Shown here piece by piece: positions 24,116-32,043 of a stretch of DNA of 32,575 bases. A model generated the notes under the pieces. It made no database searches. It was not told the DNA's origin and worked only from the letters and a program-made list of their open reading frames with translations. Position 1 is the stretch's first letter. Each line of letters opens with the position of its first letter. This DNA comes from a bacterium (GTDB lineage: Bacteria > Bdellovibrionota_C > UBA2361 > RFPC01), in assembly GCA_030428205.1 (NCBI GenBank), contig JAUIBK010000036.1, positions 1 through 32,575 of the forward strand. The letters are read 5' to 3'. A program made the translations under genes and the position numbers.

Positions 24116-24147
24116 AAGGAGGAGCGATGTATCACTTACACCTCCTT
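24116..24147 (+). promoter_or_regulatory. Second start-site hairpin: AAGGAGG locked by CCTCCTT
   Basis: The consensus ribosome site AAGGAGG (24116-24122) is perfectly complementary to CCTCCTT at 24141-24147. The 18-base loop holds ATG at 24127, again exactly four bases after the arm. It lies within a cluster of perfect hairpins, 24074-24105 (8 bp) and 24178-24198 (7 bp), that ends with a terminator at 24297-24328. Confidence 0.6.
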
Positions 24148-24174
24148 GACAGAGGAGAGACGGTCGGTGGCTAG
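24127..24174 (+). CDS. Possible 15-codon leader-type ORF
   Basis: ATG at 24127 behind a full AAAGGAGG opens a frame of 15 codons (MYHLHLLDRGETVGG) closed by TAG. The site is strong but the peptide is too short to judge by composition. It is followed at once by the 24178-24198 hairpin and later by a terminator, a layout similar to leader peptides or small regulatory RNAs, but no structural gene follows on this strand before the terminator. A non-coding RNA with an incidental ORF is the main alternative. Confidence 0.3.
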   Translation: MYHLHLLDRGETVGG

Positions 24175-24296
24175 CTCAGGGGGTTTGTTTGACCCCCTAG
24201 AAGCAACGCGCAAGAAGACTCTTGTCTGCGTATGGGGACGCACGACCAATGTGACCACTTGAGCATGCCCCACTTGTGCTCATCTTGATAGAAACG

Positions 24297-24334
24297 GCGG
24301 AGCCTGGTGTGTTTATCCCAGGCTCCGCTCGTTT
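24297..24334 (+). terminator. Strong hairpin terminator, probably bidirectional
   Basis: GCGGAGCCTGG (24297-24307) and CCAGGCTCCGC (24318-24328) form a perfect 11-bp GC-rich stem with a 10-base loop, followed by TCGTTTC. The T tract is short. It separates the plus-strand small-ORF region from the convergent minus-strand gene ending at 24438. Confidence 0.65.
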
Positions 24335-24437
24335 CATGTCAAAGGTTCAGTATTCTGAGAGCCTCTTCCCATTCTCTTAAACCAGAATTACTTTACAAAT
24401 CGCCATTGTCAGTCGGCAGAACTCCATTTGAAAAACA

Positions 24438-25691
24438 CTAGCTGTCCTCTTTGTATAAAGGAAGCTCTCGAACAATCTCATCTCCAAGTGATTGCGCATC
24501 GAGAAAGAATTGATATGCAGTTCGAAACTGTTCTGAATCGAGTTTGGCGTCAAATTTCAGGACGAAATCAGCAGCTTGAATTGGTTGGGATAAGTGTTCG
24601 TATTTCTCTCTAATCTCTTCTAAGATCTTATCATCTACAGAGGATCCTGGGACAAGCTGCTCTCTTCTTTTTAGAGCACTCTCTATTCCGTGGAGATCGA
24701 GATAGCAAGCTTCGAGTAGTCTGGCGCTAAAACCGCGATTGTTCTCAGAGGCACCATACTGTTCGAGAGTTGCATCAAGACGTGCGAGCGCGAGCTCTTT
24801 TTTTGCCGCGATATCCATCTCTAGCGGAAGGTCGGTGTCGGTCGCGACTTGAAATCGAGTAAGAAGTGCTGCGGCTTGTCTCGGAAATCGTTGAAACAGG
24901 AATCTGAACCTTTCTGCTTCTTGAGGTTGAGCAAAGTGACCAACATAAGTAGCTACATAGTCAGAGCCTGTCACGACATCGAGAGTTTTTGAAATGATTC
25001 CTACAAGATTCTCATAGTCGGGTGTCTGTGAGCTGGTTGGAGGGAGAAGCTCTGAGGCTGCTGTGATTCTGGCCATCGTACGCAAGCATGAAGAGAAATG
25101 CTCGAAGAGTCTCGTGACGGTTCTTTGGGTGTCTTGAGTTGGAAAGGGGCATTCATCGATCAGAGATTCGAAATCTTCCTTGAGAACTCGAAGAGCTTGA
25201 TTGATATTAGCAATGAGATCGATATTTTGTGCTGCATAATAGCCAAAGAGGAGATCTCTTGAGTGCTCAGCTTGTGCTTTCACCTCCTTAGAGTAAGCTA
25301 CTGCGCTCGGTTCATCTAGTGAAGGGAGTAGGCGAGTCCTTTCTGGGTATGTTGAGAGCTCTTCAACGATAGCTTCAATTGCTGAATCACTGCGAACATG
25401 AGTCTCTCTATGGTGGAGGGATGTGCGGAGAGCTTCTAGCTCGGTTCGAATAGCCTCGAGCAGAATAGATGCGTCTTTCTGGCTCTTCTCGGGAAGTTGA
25501 AATCCAGCTTGAACGATACTAAGATCCCGAGAAATGCTTTGCGGTGTTATCCCTTTCAGAGAGAGTTCGCAGAGCAAGAGAGCGTTATAAATCTCTTGTC
25601 TTGCTTCTTGAGCTAGTATGGGATCTGTGCTCTTAGATTCTTGATGAACTTGTTCTGCTCGCTTCTTCGGCGAATAATCGTGACAAACCAT
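24438..25691 (-). CDS. Helical cytoplasmic protein of unknown function
   Basis: I do not recognise this 417-residue protein. It has no signal peptide or membrane helix, is acidic and is almost wholly helical, with heptad-like stretches (AIRTELEALRTSLHHRE, AKKELALARLDATLEQY, KILEEIREKYEHL). In general character (size, composition, lack of motif) it resembles the protein at 9864-11330, but I found no alignable segment. It lies 71 bases after the LysM lipoprotein gene on the same strand and is probably co-transcribed with it. AGGGG lies very close to ATG 25691, so the true start is unsure. Confidence 0.7.
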   Translation of the reverse strand: MVCHDYSPKKRAEQVHQESKSTDPILAQEARQEIYNALLLCELSLKGITPQSISRDLSIVQAGFQLPEKSQKDASILLEAIRTELEALRTSLHHRETHVRSDSAIEAIVEELSTYPERTRLLPSLDEPSAVAYSKEVKAQAEHSRDLLFGYYAAQNIDLIANINQALRVLKEDFESLIDECPFPTQDTQRTVTRLFEHFSSCLRTMARITAASELLPPTSSQTPDYENLVGIISKTLDVVTGSDYVATYVGHFAQPQEAERFRFLFQRFPRQAAALLTRFQVATDTDLPLEMDIAAKKELALARLDATLEQYGASENNRGFSARLLEACYLDLHGIESALKRREQLVPGSSVDDKILEEIREKYEHLSQPIQAADFVLKFDAKLDSEQFRTAYQFFLDAQSLGDEIVRELPLYKEDS

Positions 25692-25762
25692 AACCCCTGA
25701 CGTCCTTCATGGTACGATACAACAATACTGTTATGTCTGCCAAAGGACAGGGAGTGTCGTAA

Positions 25763-26713
25763 TTATTGCGATATTCCTTGAGGAAACTGGTTCTCAGGGA
25801 TGTCTGCTCTATCTTTCTTGAATGAATCAAGGGGCATCTTCTTTACGCGGGTAAGAAGCGTGTATGGGACTCGAACAATTTCCCCCGGGGTAAGAGCGAT
25901 CTCATGCATGAGTCGATTTGCCTTGAGCACTTCGGCTAGGTTTTTCGCGTCACCGGTATACCAGGCCGTTATAGCAGTAATTGTCTCACTTGAAAGCTCA
26001 ACAGTGTGGAGGATATCCCCTGTTTCGGTATCTTTCTTTGCATACCCTGCAGAAAGCATCAATGCTTGCTGGTCGAGATTTTGAGGGATGAAGTCGAGAT
26101 CTTCATAGATTGGTTTTTCCGGCTCCTTTGGCACATCTGGACCAGAAGCTCCAGGGAGAGGCACTGGTGTTGGCTCGGGTGTTGGCACAGGTGTTGGTGG
26201 TGGAATAAAAGGGATTTCAGGCTCAAGTTTACGAGCGATTTTGAGCTCTTGTTGGGAGGTGAAACGGTATGGCTGATTATGAAGTTCAAAGACGGGAGTG
26301 CCTTCAATTGTCATGCCGATCTTATGAAGTGTTCGGGAGTCTTCACGATTAATACCGTACGGACCACGCACAATCCACTGCCTACTCCGCTTTTGAGCTT
26401 GAAGTTCTGCAATATAGGCTGATTTTTCGGAGTAATAAAAGAGATAAAGCTGTGGAGTGAGAAAATCCCTCTCTTTGATTTCAATAGCAGTAGGTGCTCC
26501 TTTGGTTTTAAAAAACTGAAAGAGGTATGAGCTGCGCTCAAGTTCGCGCGCTAAGAAGAGGTTTGCTCCCTGATAAGCATTTGTTGTGCTCAGCGGCAGA
26601 ATCCCTTTATTTGCTAGCGTGGGATATGTGTCGATGCGCTCGAAGCGATTGCAAGAGGTCACCACCGACACCGTGGCAAGAACAAGGAGGACTATGGGAA
26701 GAAGACGAACCAT
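25763..26713 (-). CDS. LysM-domain lipoprotein
   Basis: ATG at 26713 is chosen because it opens a signal peptide with lipobox SVVTSC (Cys21) and GAGGTG lies about ten bases upstream; the open frame runs further 5' without sense. The 316-residue product has an N-terminal globular part (about 22-165) of unknown family, a proline-rich linker (IPPPTPVPTPEPTPVPLPG) and a C-terminal LysM-type module (HTVELSSETITAITAWYTG... LKANRL... LTPGEIVRVPY) that should bind peptidoglycan. The layout suggests a factor tethered to the outer membrane and gripping the cell wall. It is followed on the same strand by the helical 417-residue protein gene. Confidence 0.8.
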   Translation of the reverse strand: MVRLLPIVLLVLATVSVVTSCNRFERIDTYPTLANKGILPLSTTNAYQGANLFLARELERSSYLFQFFKTKGAPTAIEIKERDFLTPQLYLFYYSEKSAYIAELQAQKRSRQWIVRGPYGINREDSRTLHKIGMTIEGTPVFELHNQPYRFTSQQELKIARKLEPEIPFIPPPTPVPTPEPTPVPLPGASGPDVPKEPEKPIYEDLDFIPQNLDQQALMLSAGYAKKDTETGDILHTVELSSETITAITAWYTGDAKNLAEVLKANRLMHEIALTPGEIVRVPYTLLTRVKKMPLDSFKKDRADIPENQFPQGISQ

Positions 26714-27176
26714 CGTTGGCGAACACCTCAAGTAGAGTATTAGGATATATTCTACGAGGGGAGTTCGATTCTCACAAGACAGGGCTTTCGGCGAGTAGGG
26801 GGCGAAAAAAAAAGGTTGAAACAGACAAGATTCTCTTATGATGCAAAGCGGGACTGGGTTCACTAACTGAGGGAAGAACACTCTGAGGGTCTCAGAGTTA
26901 AGAGGGAACCTGTCTGCTCCAACCACTCATGCTCACGAATACTGTATAGGGCAAGGAGTGGGCCAGTATTGAAGAGATAGTGTTTTCAAGGGGTTAGTGT
27001 TTGGTCTCTCTCATGATTGGGTAAAGCATTAGAGTAATGTCGTGCAAGATCTGCAGAGCTGCTAGAAGGGGTTAGCTGATGAGACAGTTTTGGCGTCGAA
27101 TGGTACGGAGAAAGTCGGTAAAGCAGATTCAGACATGCTCATGGGGAGTACTGAAAGTGATGACCGACTCTTGCGC
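26714..27176. other. Intergenic region, no gene
   Basis: These 463 bases lie between two minus-strand genes. ACTCTGAG (26880-26887) and its complement at 26891-26898 form a perfect 8-bp hairpin with a three-base loop, enclosed by GGTTC/GAACC pairing further out. There is no T tract on either side that would make it a clear terminator. I see nothing else. Confidence 0.45.
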
Positions 27177-28373
27177 TTATGTATTCTTCGAGAGAGTCAT
27201 AATAGCGTGTGCGTGACCACCCTCATCGTACTCAGGAAAAACCATTCGAACATCGATAGTAATGGTAGAGTTTGATTTAGAGATGTATCCCCACCAGAAC
27301 ACCTCAACCAGTTCACTAGCAGGAATGTTTTGAATTGAGCCAGTGAGGTATCCCCGGTTACTTAATCGAAACGAGATATCTCCAAAAAAAGAAGAAGAAT
27401 CTTCATAAGTGGCCCCTCCAGATGAATTATACACTGTAGCAAATGTCTCAGTGGCGGCAGAACCGAAAAGATTATCCGGTCGTGGGAAGGTGATGGTGAG
27501 TTCTCCAGTAGTGTCGTCGTAAGCAATGGTGGCCGAAATTGACTCGATCTGACCGCTACTCATGTTGACACACGTTCCAGTGTAGCTCCCTATATGGTTG
27601 AGAGGATCAATAGTTCCTTTATTGCGCTTTTTAAATCGACGAATGTTGACGAGCTTCACGATTTTTTTCAGGGCCTTAATGTCTCGTATAAACGAGTTTC
27701 TCATTTTGGCATGCAAGCTATCGAGGAAATCAAGAGTTGCACCAGAGGTCATGGGCGAAAGTTGCGAATAAAGAGAATCAAGGAATGCTATGGCGAGCCC
27801 CGAGAAGGACTCCATCTGACCAAGTTCAATCCGCATGTTCTCAAGCTTTGCAGGCTTCGAAGCCCCAGGAATAATATTGAAAGGAGGATGGTAAGGAGAT
27901 GTAAATTTTACAACCTTTACTCTTGCTCCTGGTGTGAGAGCGAGTGATTTTGAGAGCACTTTCTTGGTATAGCGATTGACCGACCTTGTGAGGAGTTTTT
28001 GCTGTTTGCGAGTACGTTTGAGGACTTTGTCAGCTTGATTCTGAGTTAGTGTCGACGCACTCACGGCAGAAGCCATGTTCTGTGAAAATTGTGTATCAAG
28101 TGAGGCGAGGAAGGTCAGGGCGTTTTGGGTGTACTGTTGAGCAATGGCTTTCTCGGTGAAGTTCGAAGGCTTAGGGAAGGAAAGCGGTTTACGTTTTGCT
28201 CGATGAGTAGGGAGAAAAGCTGGGGTGTGATCGGCGCGATCAAGAGTGTCTTGCAGCAGTGGAGGGGTAAATAAATGAGATGAATTCTTGTAGCGGACAC
28301 CGGTTTCACAGGAAATAACAAGCAGAAGTGATAGGAAGAGGGTAGCGAGGGAGAGGATCTTGCGAGGCGCCAT
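27177..28373 (-). CDS. Large lipoprotein of unknown function
   Basis: The 398-residue product has a signal peptide with lipobox LLVISC (Cys22). The middle (about 70-260) is helical and strongly basic (RTRKQQKLLTRSVNRYTKKV, KALKKIVKLVNIRRFKKRNK). The C-terminal 130 residues look like an all-beta domain (GSYTGTCVNMSSGQIESIS, GELTITFPRP, GYLTGSIQNIP) resembling lipocalin-like or META-like barrels, but no family is certain. It starts three bases after the stop of the 137-codon gene, so the two form an operon. Confidence 0.75.
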   Translation of the reverse strand: MAPRKILSLATLFLSLLLVISCETGVRYKNSSHLFTPPLLQDTLDRADHTPAFLPTHRAKRKPLSFPKPSNFTEKAIAQQYTQNALTFLASLDTQFSQNMASAVSASTLTQNQADKVLKRTRKQQKLLTRSVNRYTKKVLSKSLALTPGARVKVVKFTSPYHPPFNIIPGASKPAKLENMRIELGQMESFSGLAIAFLDSLYSQLSPMTSGATLDFLDSLHAKMRNSFIRDIKALKKIVKLVNIRRFKKRNKGTIDPLNHIGSYTGTCVNMSSGQIESISATIAYDDTTGELTITFPRPDNLFGSAATETFATVYNSSGGATYEDSSSFFGDISFRLSNRGYLTGSIQNIPASELVEVFWWGYISKSNSTITIDVRMVFPEYDEGGHAHAIMTLSKNT

Positions 28374-28376
28374 ACA

Positions 28377-28790
28377 TTAGTCCTTCTCTGGGTTGTTTGC
28401 TAATTCTGCTACAAGTCGAATTGTTGCAGCATTAAAGTCTTTTTGTTGACGGATCAGATCTTTGAGGAAGAAGCTGATAAGAGGATAGAGCGCTTTTTTG
28501 AAGGCCACGATGATTGGGCCGATAAAGGGGCGGTGAGAGGTTATCGTTCTGGGGCGAAGCTCAATACTCCACAACTGGCAGAGCATCCGAAGTCTCTCTA
28601 GGATTTCATCAGAAACATTGAGGCTGCCTCGGCAGGCATCAAGCCGTAATTCTTTTACGTAACGAACGTTTTCTTCAGTGAAATCGCCTTGAGCAATTCG
28701 AGCTTGCACGCGATTGGCGAGTGTTTGCTCTAGCTCCTCAGTTGAATTTACCTCGGGGAGAGTGATCCAGGGGGTGGTGGAGGTCTGCAT
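28377..28790 (-). CDS. Small cytoplasmic or membrane-associated protein, glycosyltransferase-linked helix motif
   Basis: The 137-residue product has an N-terminal helical part and a C-terminal stretch SHRPFIGPIIVAFKKALY followed by a helix with RQQKDFNAATIRLVAEL. The pattern (HRPxxGPxIVxxK...L...QxxFN) recalls a linker segment often found in front of glycosyltransferase or methyltransferase domains in surface-polysaccharide proteins; here it stands alone. It could be a stand-alone adaptor or what remains of a longer gene. It is the first gene of the pair with the large lipoprotein, divergent from the T3SS operon. Confidence 0.65.
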   Translation of the reverse strand: MQTSTTPWITLPEVNSTEELEQTLANRVQARIAQGDFTEENVRYVKELRLDACRGSLNVSDEILERLRMLCQLWSIELRPRTITSHRPFIGPIIVAFKKALYPLISFFLKDLIRQQKDFNAATIRLVAELANNPEKD

Positions 28791-28890
28791 ATCCTAATCT
28801 TCCTAACAATTTGAGCAGTATAGCGATCTTTTTTGGTGGGTCAAGGAAACTCCTGGGCGCTTTGAACGATAAGGGAGTAGCAGAGCAATA

Positions 28891-29040
28891 CTAGTGCTAT
28901 GACCAAAAAGTTTTTCACTTCGTTCAACCCCTTTTTGGTCATAGCACTAGCCAGCTGTATTGTCCCTCCGGGGGTTTTCGGCCTTCGCCGAAAAAGTGCT
29001 CCTCCCCGTTAGGTGAAAAACTTTTTTGTCGGAGCACTAG
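28891..29040. repeat. Compound palindrome upstream of the T3SS operon
   Basis: Three related arms: 28891-28910 and 28931-28950 are perfect 20-base reverse complements with a 20-base loop. In addition 28891-28920 is an inverted copy (26 of 30 by eye) of 29011-29040. All three arms carry CTAGTGCT or its complement at the outer end. Between the second and third arms lies a further small hairpin, CGGC/GCCG near 28980. The block ends ten bases before the sctI-like ATG and overlaps the start of its ribosome site (AGGAG). Confidence 0.82.
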
Positions 29041-29050
29041 GAGATTATCT

Positions 29051-29353
29051 ATGAGTGCTATCGGAGCAGCAGTACAGCTAGGAAGTAAGTCAATCACCTC
29101 GGCGGCCCCCAAGGTATTAGGGGTCAACCGTATCGGACAGAGCTTTTCTCAGGTTATGCAAGGAGTTGGCGGAAAGGATCTGCAGCAGAGTATCGACCAG
29201 ATGCAATCTCAGATTGTTGATGGTGCAAAAATGTCTCATCAAGATCTTATGCGGTACCAGATTCAGGTCTACCGCCTTGGGATGCATGTCGAGATGTACT
29301 CGAAAGTGGCTGAAGGCTTAAGCGCCTCCGTTCGTAAGTTACAAGGTCAGTAG
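29051..29353 (+). CDS. sctI: T3SS inner-rod protein SctI-like
   Basis: The 100-residue product has no signal peptide. The C-terminal half (KMSHQDLMRYQIQVYRLG, then EMYSKVAEGLSASVRKLQGQ) matches the conserved helix of SctI (YscI, PrgJ) inner-rod subunits, including the LMRYQ-type motif, SKV and the Lys-Leu-Gln ending. The N-terminal half is poorly conserved in the family. SctI links export apparatus and needle. GGAG sits seven bases before ATG 29051. The following genes are the T3SS export apparatus, supporting the call. Needle protein SctF is about 80 residues with a different ending, so it is less likely. Confidence 0.72.
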   Translation: MSAIGAAVQLGSKSITSAAPKVLGVNRIGQSFSQVMQGVGGKDLQQSIDQMQSQIVDGAKMSHQDLMRYQIQVYRLGMHVEMYSKVAEGLSASVRKLQGQ

Positions 29354-29364
29354 GAGAGTGAGCC

Positions 29365-30360
29365 GTGAGTGTCGTTCTTATTGATCGATTGAGTTGCCGA
29401 GAGCGGTTCCTTGAAAAGGAGAGCAATGATCTGAAGCGCAAAGGGAGCTCTTTTCAAAAAATTCTCGAAAAAGCAAGTGAGAAAAAAGAAGCTTCAGTCA
29501 AAGAGATGACAAAAGCTCGGGGCGATGCTCTTACAACGAAAGGTGAGAAGGTAAAGCGAGCAGGCTTCTATCAAGAGCACCGTATGCGTCTAGAACACTG
29601 CCTGGCACAAGCAAAAAAAGGCAAAAAGAAAGCAACCGAAGCGGAAGCAAAACTTCAGGCGGTTATCAAAAATCTCAAGCTTGTCCAAGGAAAAGTCAAA
29701 GCAGTCCAACACAAACGTCAAGAGGTTGAACAAACTGTTGCTGCACAAAAAGAAGCTATTCACGGAGTAGAAAACGCCGATCTTTTCCTTGTTCAGCGGG
29801 GAGAAACACTGCTCGAGGGCGAGGTGAAGCTTGAGGTAAAAGAGCAAGATTTTGTTGAGCTTGACTCAGAGCAGCTTTCCCTTGAAGAAAGTGTGCGACG
29901 TGCCTCGGAGAGCGAGGTTCAAGAGCCGCGTTTTGAAGTTGTTTGCGAGCAGGGAGAGTCTCGTCGCGAGAGTTCTTCTCACTTGCATGAAAATGCTGGC
30001 GAGCAGATGCAGCATCAGCCAAATGAACAACAGCGGTCTTATGACACACCTACAGAGCAATATGAATCGTCTGGTGGCTCTCTCCTTGATTCGTATGCGC
30101 AGCAGATCGAACACTTCGTCCATGAATCTACCCCGTTTGGAGAGCGATTAAACCTTCACATCCAACTAGCAGGTGGAAAACGAGTGAGGTTCAATATTGA
30201 AAAGCGCAAAGGTCAAGAGATCTCGGTTTCGTTGACCGCTGACAGCATTCAAACCCGTGGTGAGCTTCTCGCACTTGAAAAGTCAATTCGAAAAGAGCTT
30301 GTCGAGCGTGGTTTTCGGATTTCTCAATTTTCTATCTCTCTTCACAGGAATGCCGCGTAA
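29365..30360 (+). CDS. SctO/SctP composite: coiled coil plus FliK/YscP-like C-terminus
   Basis: The 331-residue product opens with GTG at 29365 behind AGGAGAG. Residues about 10-140 are a long, Lys/Glu-rich coiled coil, as in the SctO (YscO/FliJ) stalk protein. A polar, Gln/Ser/Glu-rich linker (about 150-250) follows. Residues about 255-331 (ERLNLHIQLAGGKRVRFNIEK, then LLALEKSIRKELVERGF and FSISLHRNAA) look like the T3S4-type export-switch domain of FliK/SctP. In most T3SS operons sctO and sctP are separate genes at this spot, followed by sctQ, which is absent here. A single long SctP with a coiled-coil N-terminus is the alternative reading. Confidence 0.65.
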   Translation: MSVVLIDRLSCRERFLEKESNDLKRKGSSFQKILEKASEKKEASVKEMTKARGDALTTKGEKVKRAGFYQEHRMRLEHCLAQAKKGKKKATEAEAKLQAVIKNLKLVQGKVKAVQHKRQEVEQTVAAQKEAIHGVENADLFLVQRGETLLEGEVKLEVKEQDFVELDSEQLSLEESVRRASESEVQEPRFEVVCEQGESRRESSSHLHENAGEQMQHQPNEQQRSYDTPTEQYESSGGSLLDSYAQQIEHFVHESTPFGERLNLHIQLAGGKRVRFNIEKRKGQEISVSLTADSIQTRGELLALEKSIRKELVERGFRISQFSISLHRNAA

Positions 30361-31022
30361 TGTTTGCCACTCAATCTCTTCACCCTGAATGGTTCGTGAT
30401 CGGCTCGCTCGCCATTGCTTTTCTCCCGCTTCTCTTGGGAGTTCTTACATCTTACCTCAAAGTGAGTGTGGTGCTCTCAATGCTCCGCTCTGGTCTTGGG
30501 GCACAAAATACCCCAAGCGCGATGGTCACCATGGCGCTTTCACTCGGACTGACTCTCTCTATTATGGCCCCAGTATTCCAAGAGAGTAAGCAGGCATCAG
30601 ATAGAATCGACTTTTCATTACTCAAGAAGAAGCCTACGAAAGAGGTGGCTGATACGTTTGCTCCGGTTGTAAAGCCGTGGATGGATTTTCTGACGCAGCA
30701 CGCAGGGGAAAGAGAGAAAGCTGTTTTTCTTCAACCTACTACGGAGGAAGAGGTTGCTCAGCAAAAGACTTCGCCTGACGTACAAGGTATTCTCCTTGCG
30801 TTTTTGACCGCGGAACTCAAAGAGGCGTTTGCTATTGGCTTTGTTGTTCTTCTTCCATTTCTTGTGGTTGATCTCGTTGTTGCCAACCTCCTTGTTGGTC
30901 TTGGAATGTTTATGGTGAGCCCGGTGATGATAGCGTTGCCTTTAAAGCTTTTGCTCTTTGTGCTTGCTGATGGTTGGGTGCTTCTCACCCAAGGACTGCT
31001 TCATTCGTATGTTGGTGTGTGA
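30360..31022 (+). CDS. sctR: T3SS export apparatus protein SctR
   Basis: The 220-residue membrane protein forms the core of the export gate (five copies per apparatus). It shows LTSYLKVSVVLSMLR, LGAQNTPSAMV, then LTAELKEAFAIGFVVLLPFLVVDLVV, GMFMVSPVMIALPLKLLLF and LADGWVLL, all SctR/FliP signatures. It lacks the cleaved signal peptide and extra N-terminus of most flagellar FliP proteins, so it belongs to the injectisome type. Its ATG overlaps the previous stop (TAATG). Confidence 0.94.
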   Translation: MFATQSLHPEWFVIGSLAIAFLPLLLGVLTSYLKVSVVLSMLRSGLGAQNTPSAMVTMALSLGLTLSIMAPVFQESKQASDRIDFSLLKKKPTKEVADTFAPVVKPWMDFLTQHAGEREKAVFLQPTTEEEVAQQKTSPDVQGILLAFLTAELKEAFAIGFVVLLPFLVVDLVVANLLVGLGMFMVSPVMIALPLKLLLFVLADGWVLLTQGLLHSYVGV

Positions 31023-31282
31023 TGTTTCTTGAAATTGCTAAAGAAGGAATTGTTATTATTCTGATTCTCTCAGGCGTTCCGCTTGTGGTGAGTATGGTCT
31101 CAGGGCTTCTCGTAGCTCTTTTGCAATCTGCCACGCAGATCCAAGAGCAAAGTGTGCAGCATATTGTAAAAATCGCTTCTTTTTGCGGGGTGTTGCTTGT
31201 GGGAGGAGCCTTTTTTCAGAACTTACTCCTACGATACTTTACAGAGTGCCTCTCTCAAGCCTCGCTTCTTGGAGCTGGGTGA
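31022..31282 (+). CDS. sctS: T3SS export apparatus protein SctS
   Basis: An 86-residue, two-helix membrane protein of the FliQ/SctS family; four copies join the export gate. Helix one is about 10-36 and helix two about 48-70; QSATQIQEQSVQHIVKI between them is the family signature (QAxTQIQEQTLxF in homologues). Start is ATG 31022, overlapping the sctR stop as TGATG. Confidence 0.93.
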   Translation: MFLEIAKEGIVIILILSGVPLVVSMVSGLLVALLQSATQIQEQSVQHIVKIASFCGVLLVGGAFFQNLLLRYFTECLSQASLLGAG

Positions 31283-32043
31283 TGAACTGGGCGCTTCTTG
31301 GAGATCTGCCGCTTGCTTTTATGCGCGCCTCTGGTTTTGCTGTACTTCTTCCTTTTCCGTTTTCTGGCTTCGGGCTCGATAAGCGCATCTTGCTTGCGCT
31401 TGTACTGGCACTTGTGACGTTTTCCCCCGAGCACTCTGTGCTTGGAAGTGGGTACCTCATTATTCCATTTGAATTTTTCTTTGGATTGCTCTTAGCACTG
31501 CCTGTGGCTCTTCTCTTTTCAGCTATTGAAATGTGGGCTGAGCTCTTTGATGTCGGGAGAGGGGAGAACTTTGCAGCACTGTACGATCCTCAGACATCAA
31601 GAAGTCATCACGCTATGACTTTGTTTGTGCGTGGACTGCTCGGTGTTCTACTTGTCTTTGGAGGAATGTATGAGATTCTCTTTTCAGGGTACCGAGAGAT
31701 GAGTGCAACCTTTCCCTTTGGCTCAGGGGGCTTTCTTTTGATTGAACAATTAGGAGAAGTCATACTCACAGGAGTCTCTCAGGTTGTGATGATGACTTTT
31801 CGATTTTTTCTTCCGCTGAGCTGTCTCTATCTGACAGTCGATTTTGGTGTCGGATGTATTGGAAAAGTTGTTAAAGGTGTTCCGCTCTATAGCGAAGCTT
31901 TTGTGCTTAAATCTCTGCTTGGTCTTGTTGCGCTTGTAGCTTTGTGCTCGAGCGGCATTGAGCAGAGCCTCTTGCTGTGGCTTGAAGACCTGACGTTGCC
32001 CGAGAAGATCTATCAGATACAAGGGGGAGATCTTGGCCAGTGA
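31282..32043 (+). CDS. sctT: T3SS export apparatus protein SctT
   Basis: The 253-residue product is the single-copy SctT/FliR subunit of the gate. Several hydrophobic helices span the length; AFMRASGFAVLLPFPFSG at the N-terminus, AIEMWAELFDVGRG near residue 90 and the late LTVDFGVGCIGKVVKGVPLY are family features. The start is ATG 31282, which overlaps the sctS stop (TGATG); upstream in-frame starts lie inside sctS and would add a nonsense N-terminus. Confidence 0.92.
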   Translation: MNWALLGDLPLAFMRASGFAVLLPFPFSGFGLDKRILLALVLALVTFSPEHSVLGSGYLIIPFEFFFGLLLALPVALLFSAIEMWAELFDVGRGENFAALYDPQTSRSHHAMTLFVRGLLGVLLVFGGMYEILFSGYREMSATFPFGSGGFLLIEQLGEVILTGVSQVVMMTFRFFLPLSCLYLTVDFGVGCIGKVVKGVPLYSEAFVLKSLLGLVALVALCSSGIEQSLLLWLEDLTLPEKIYQIQGGDLGQ

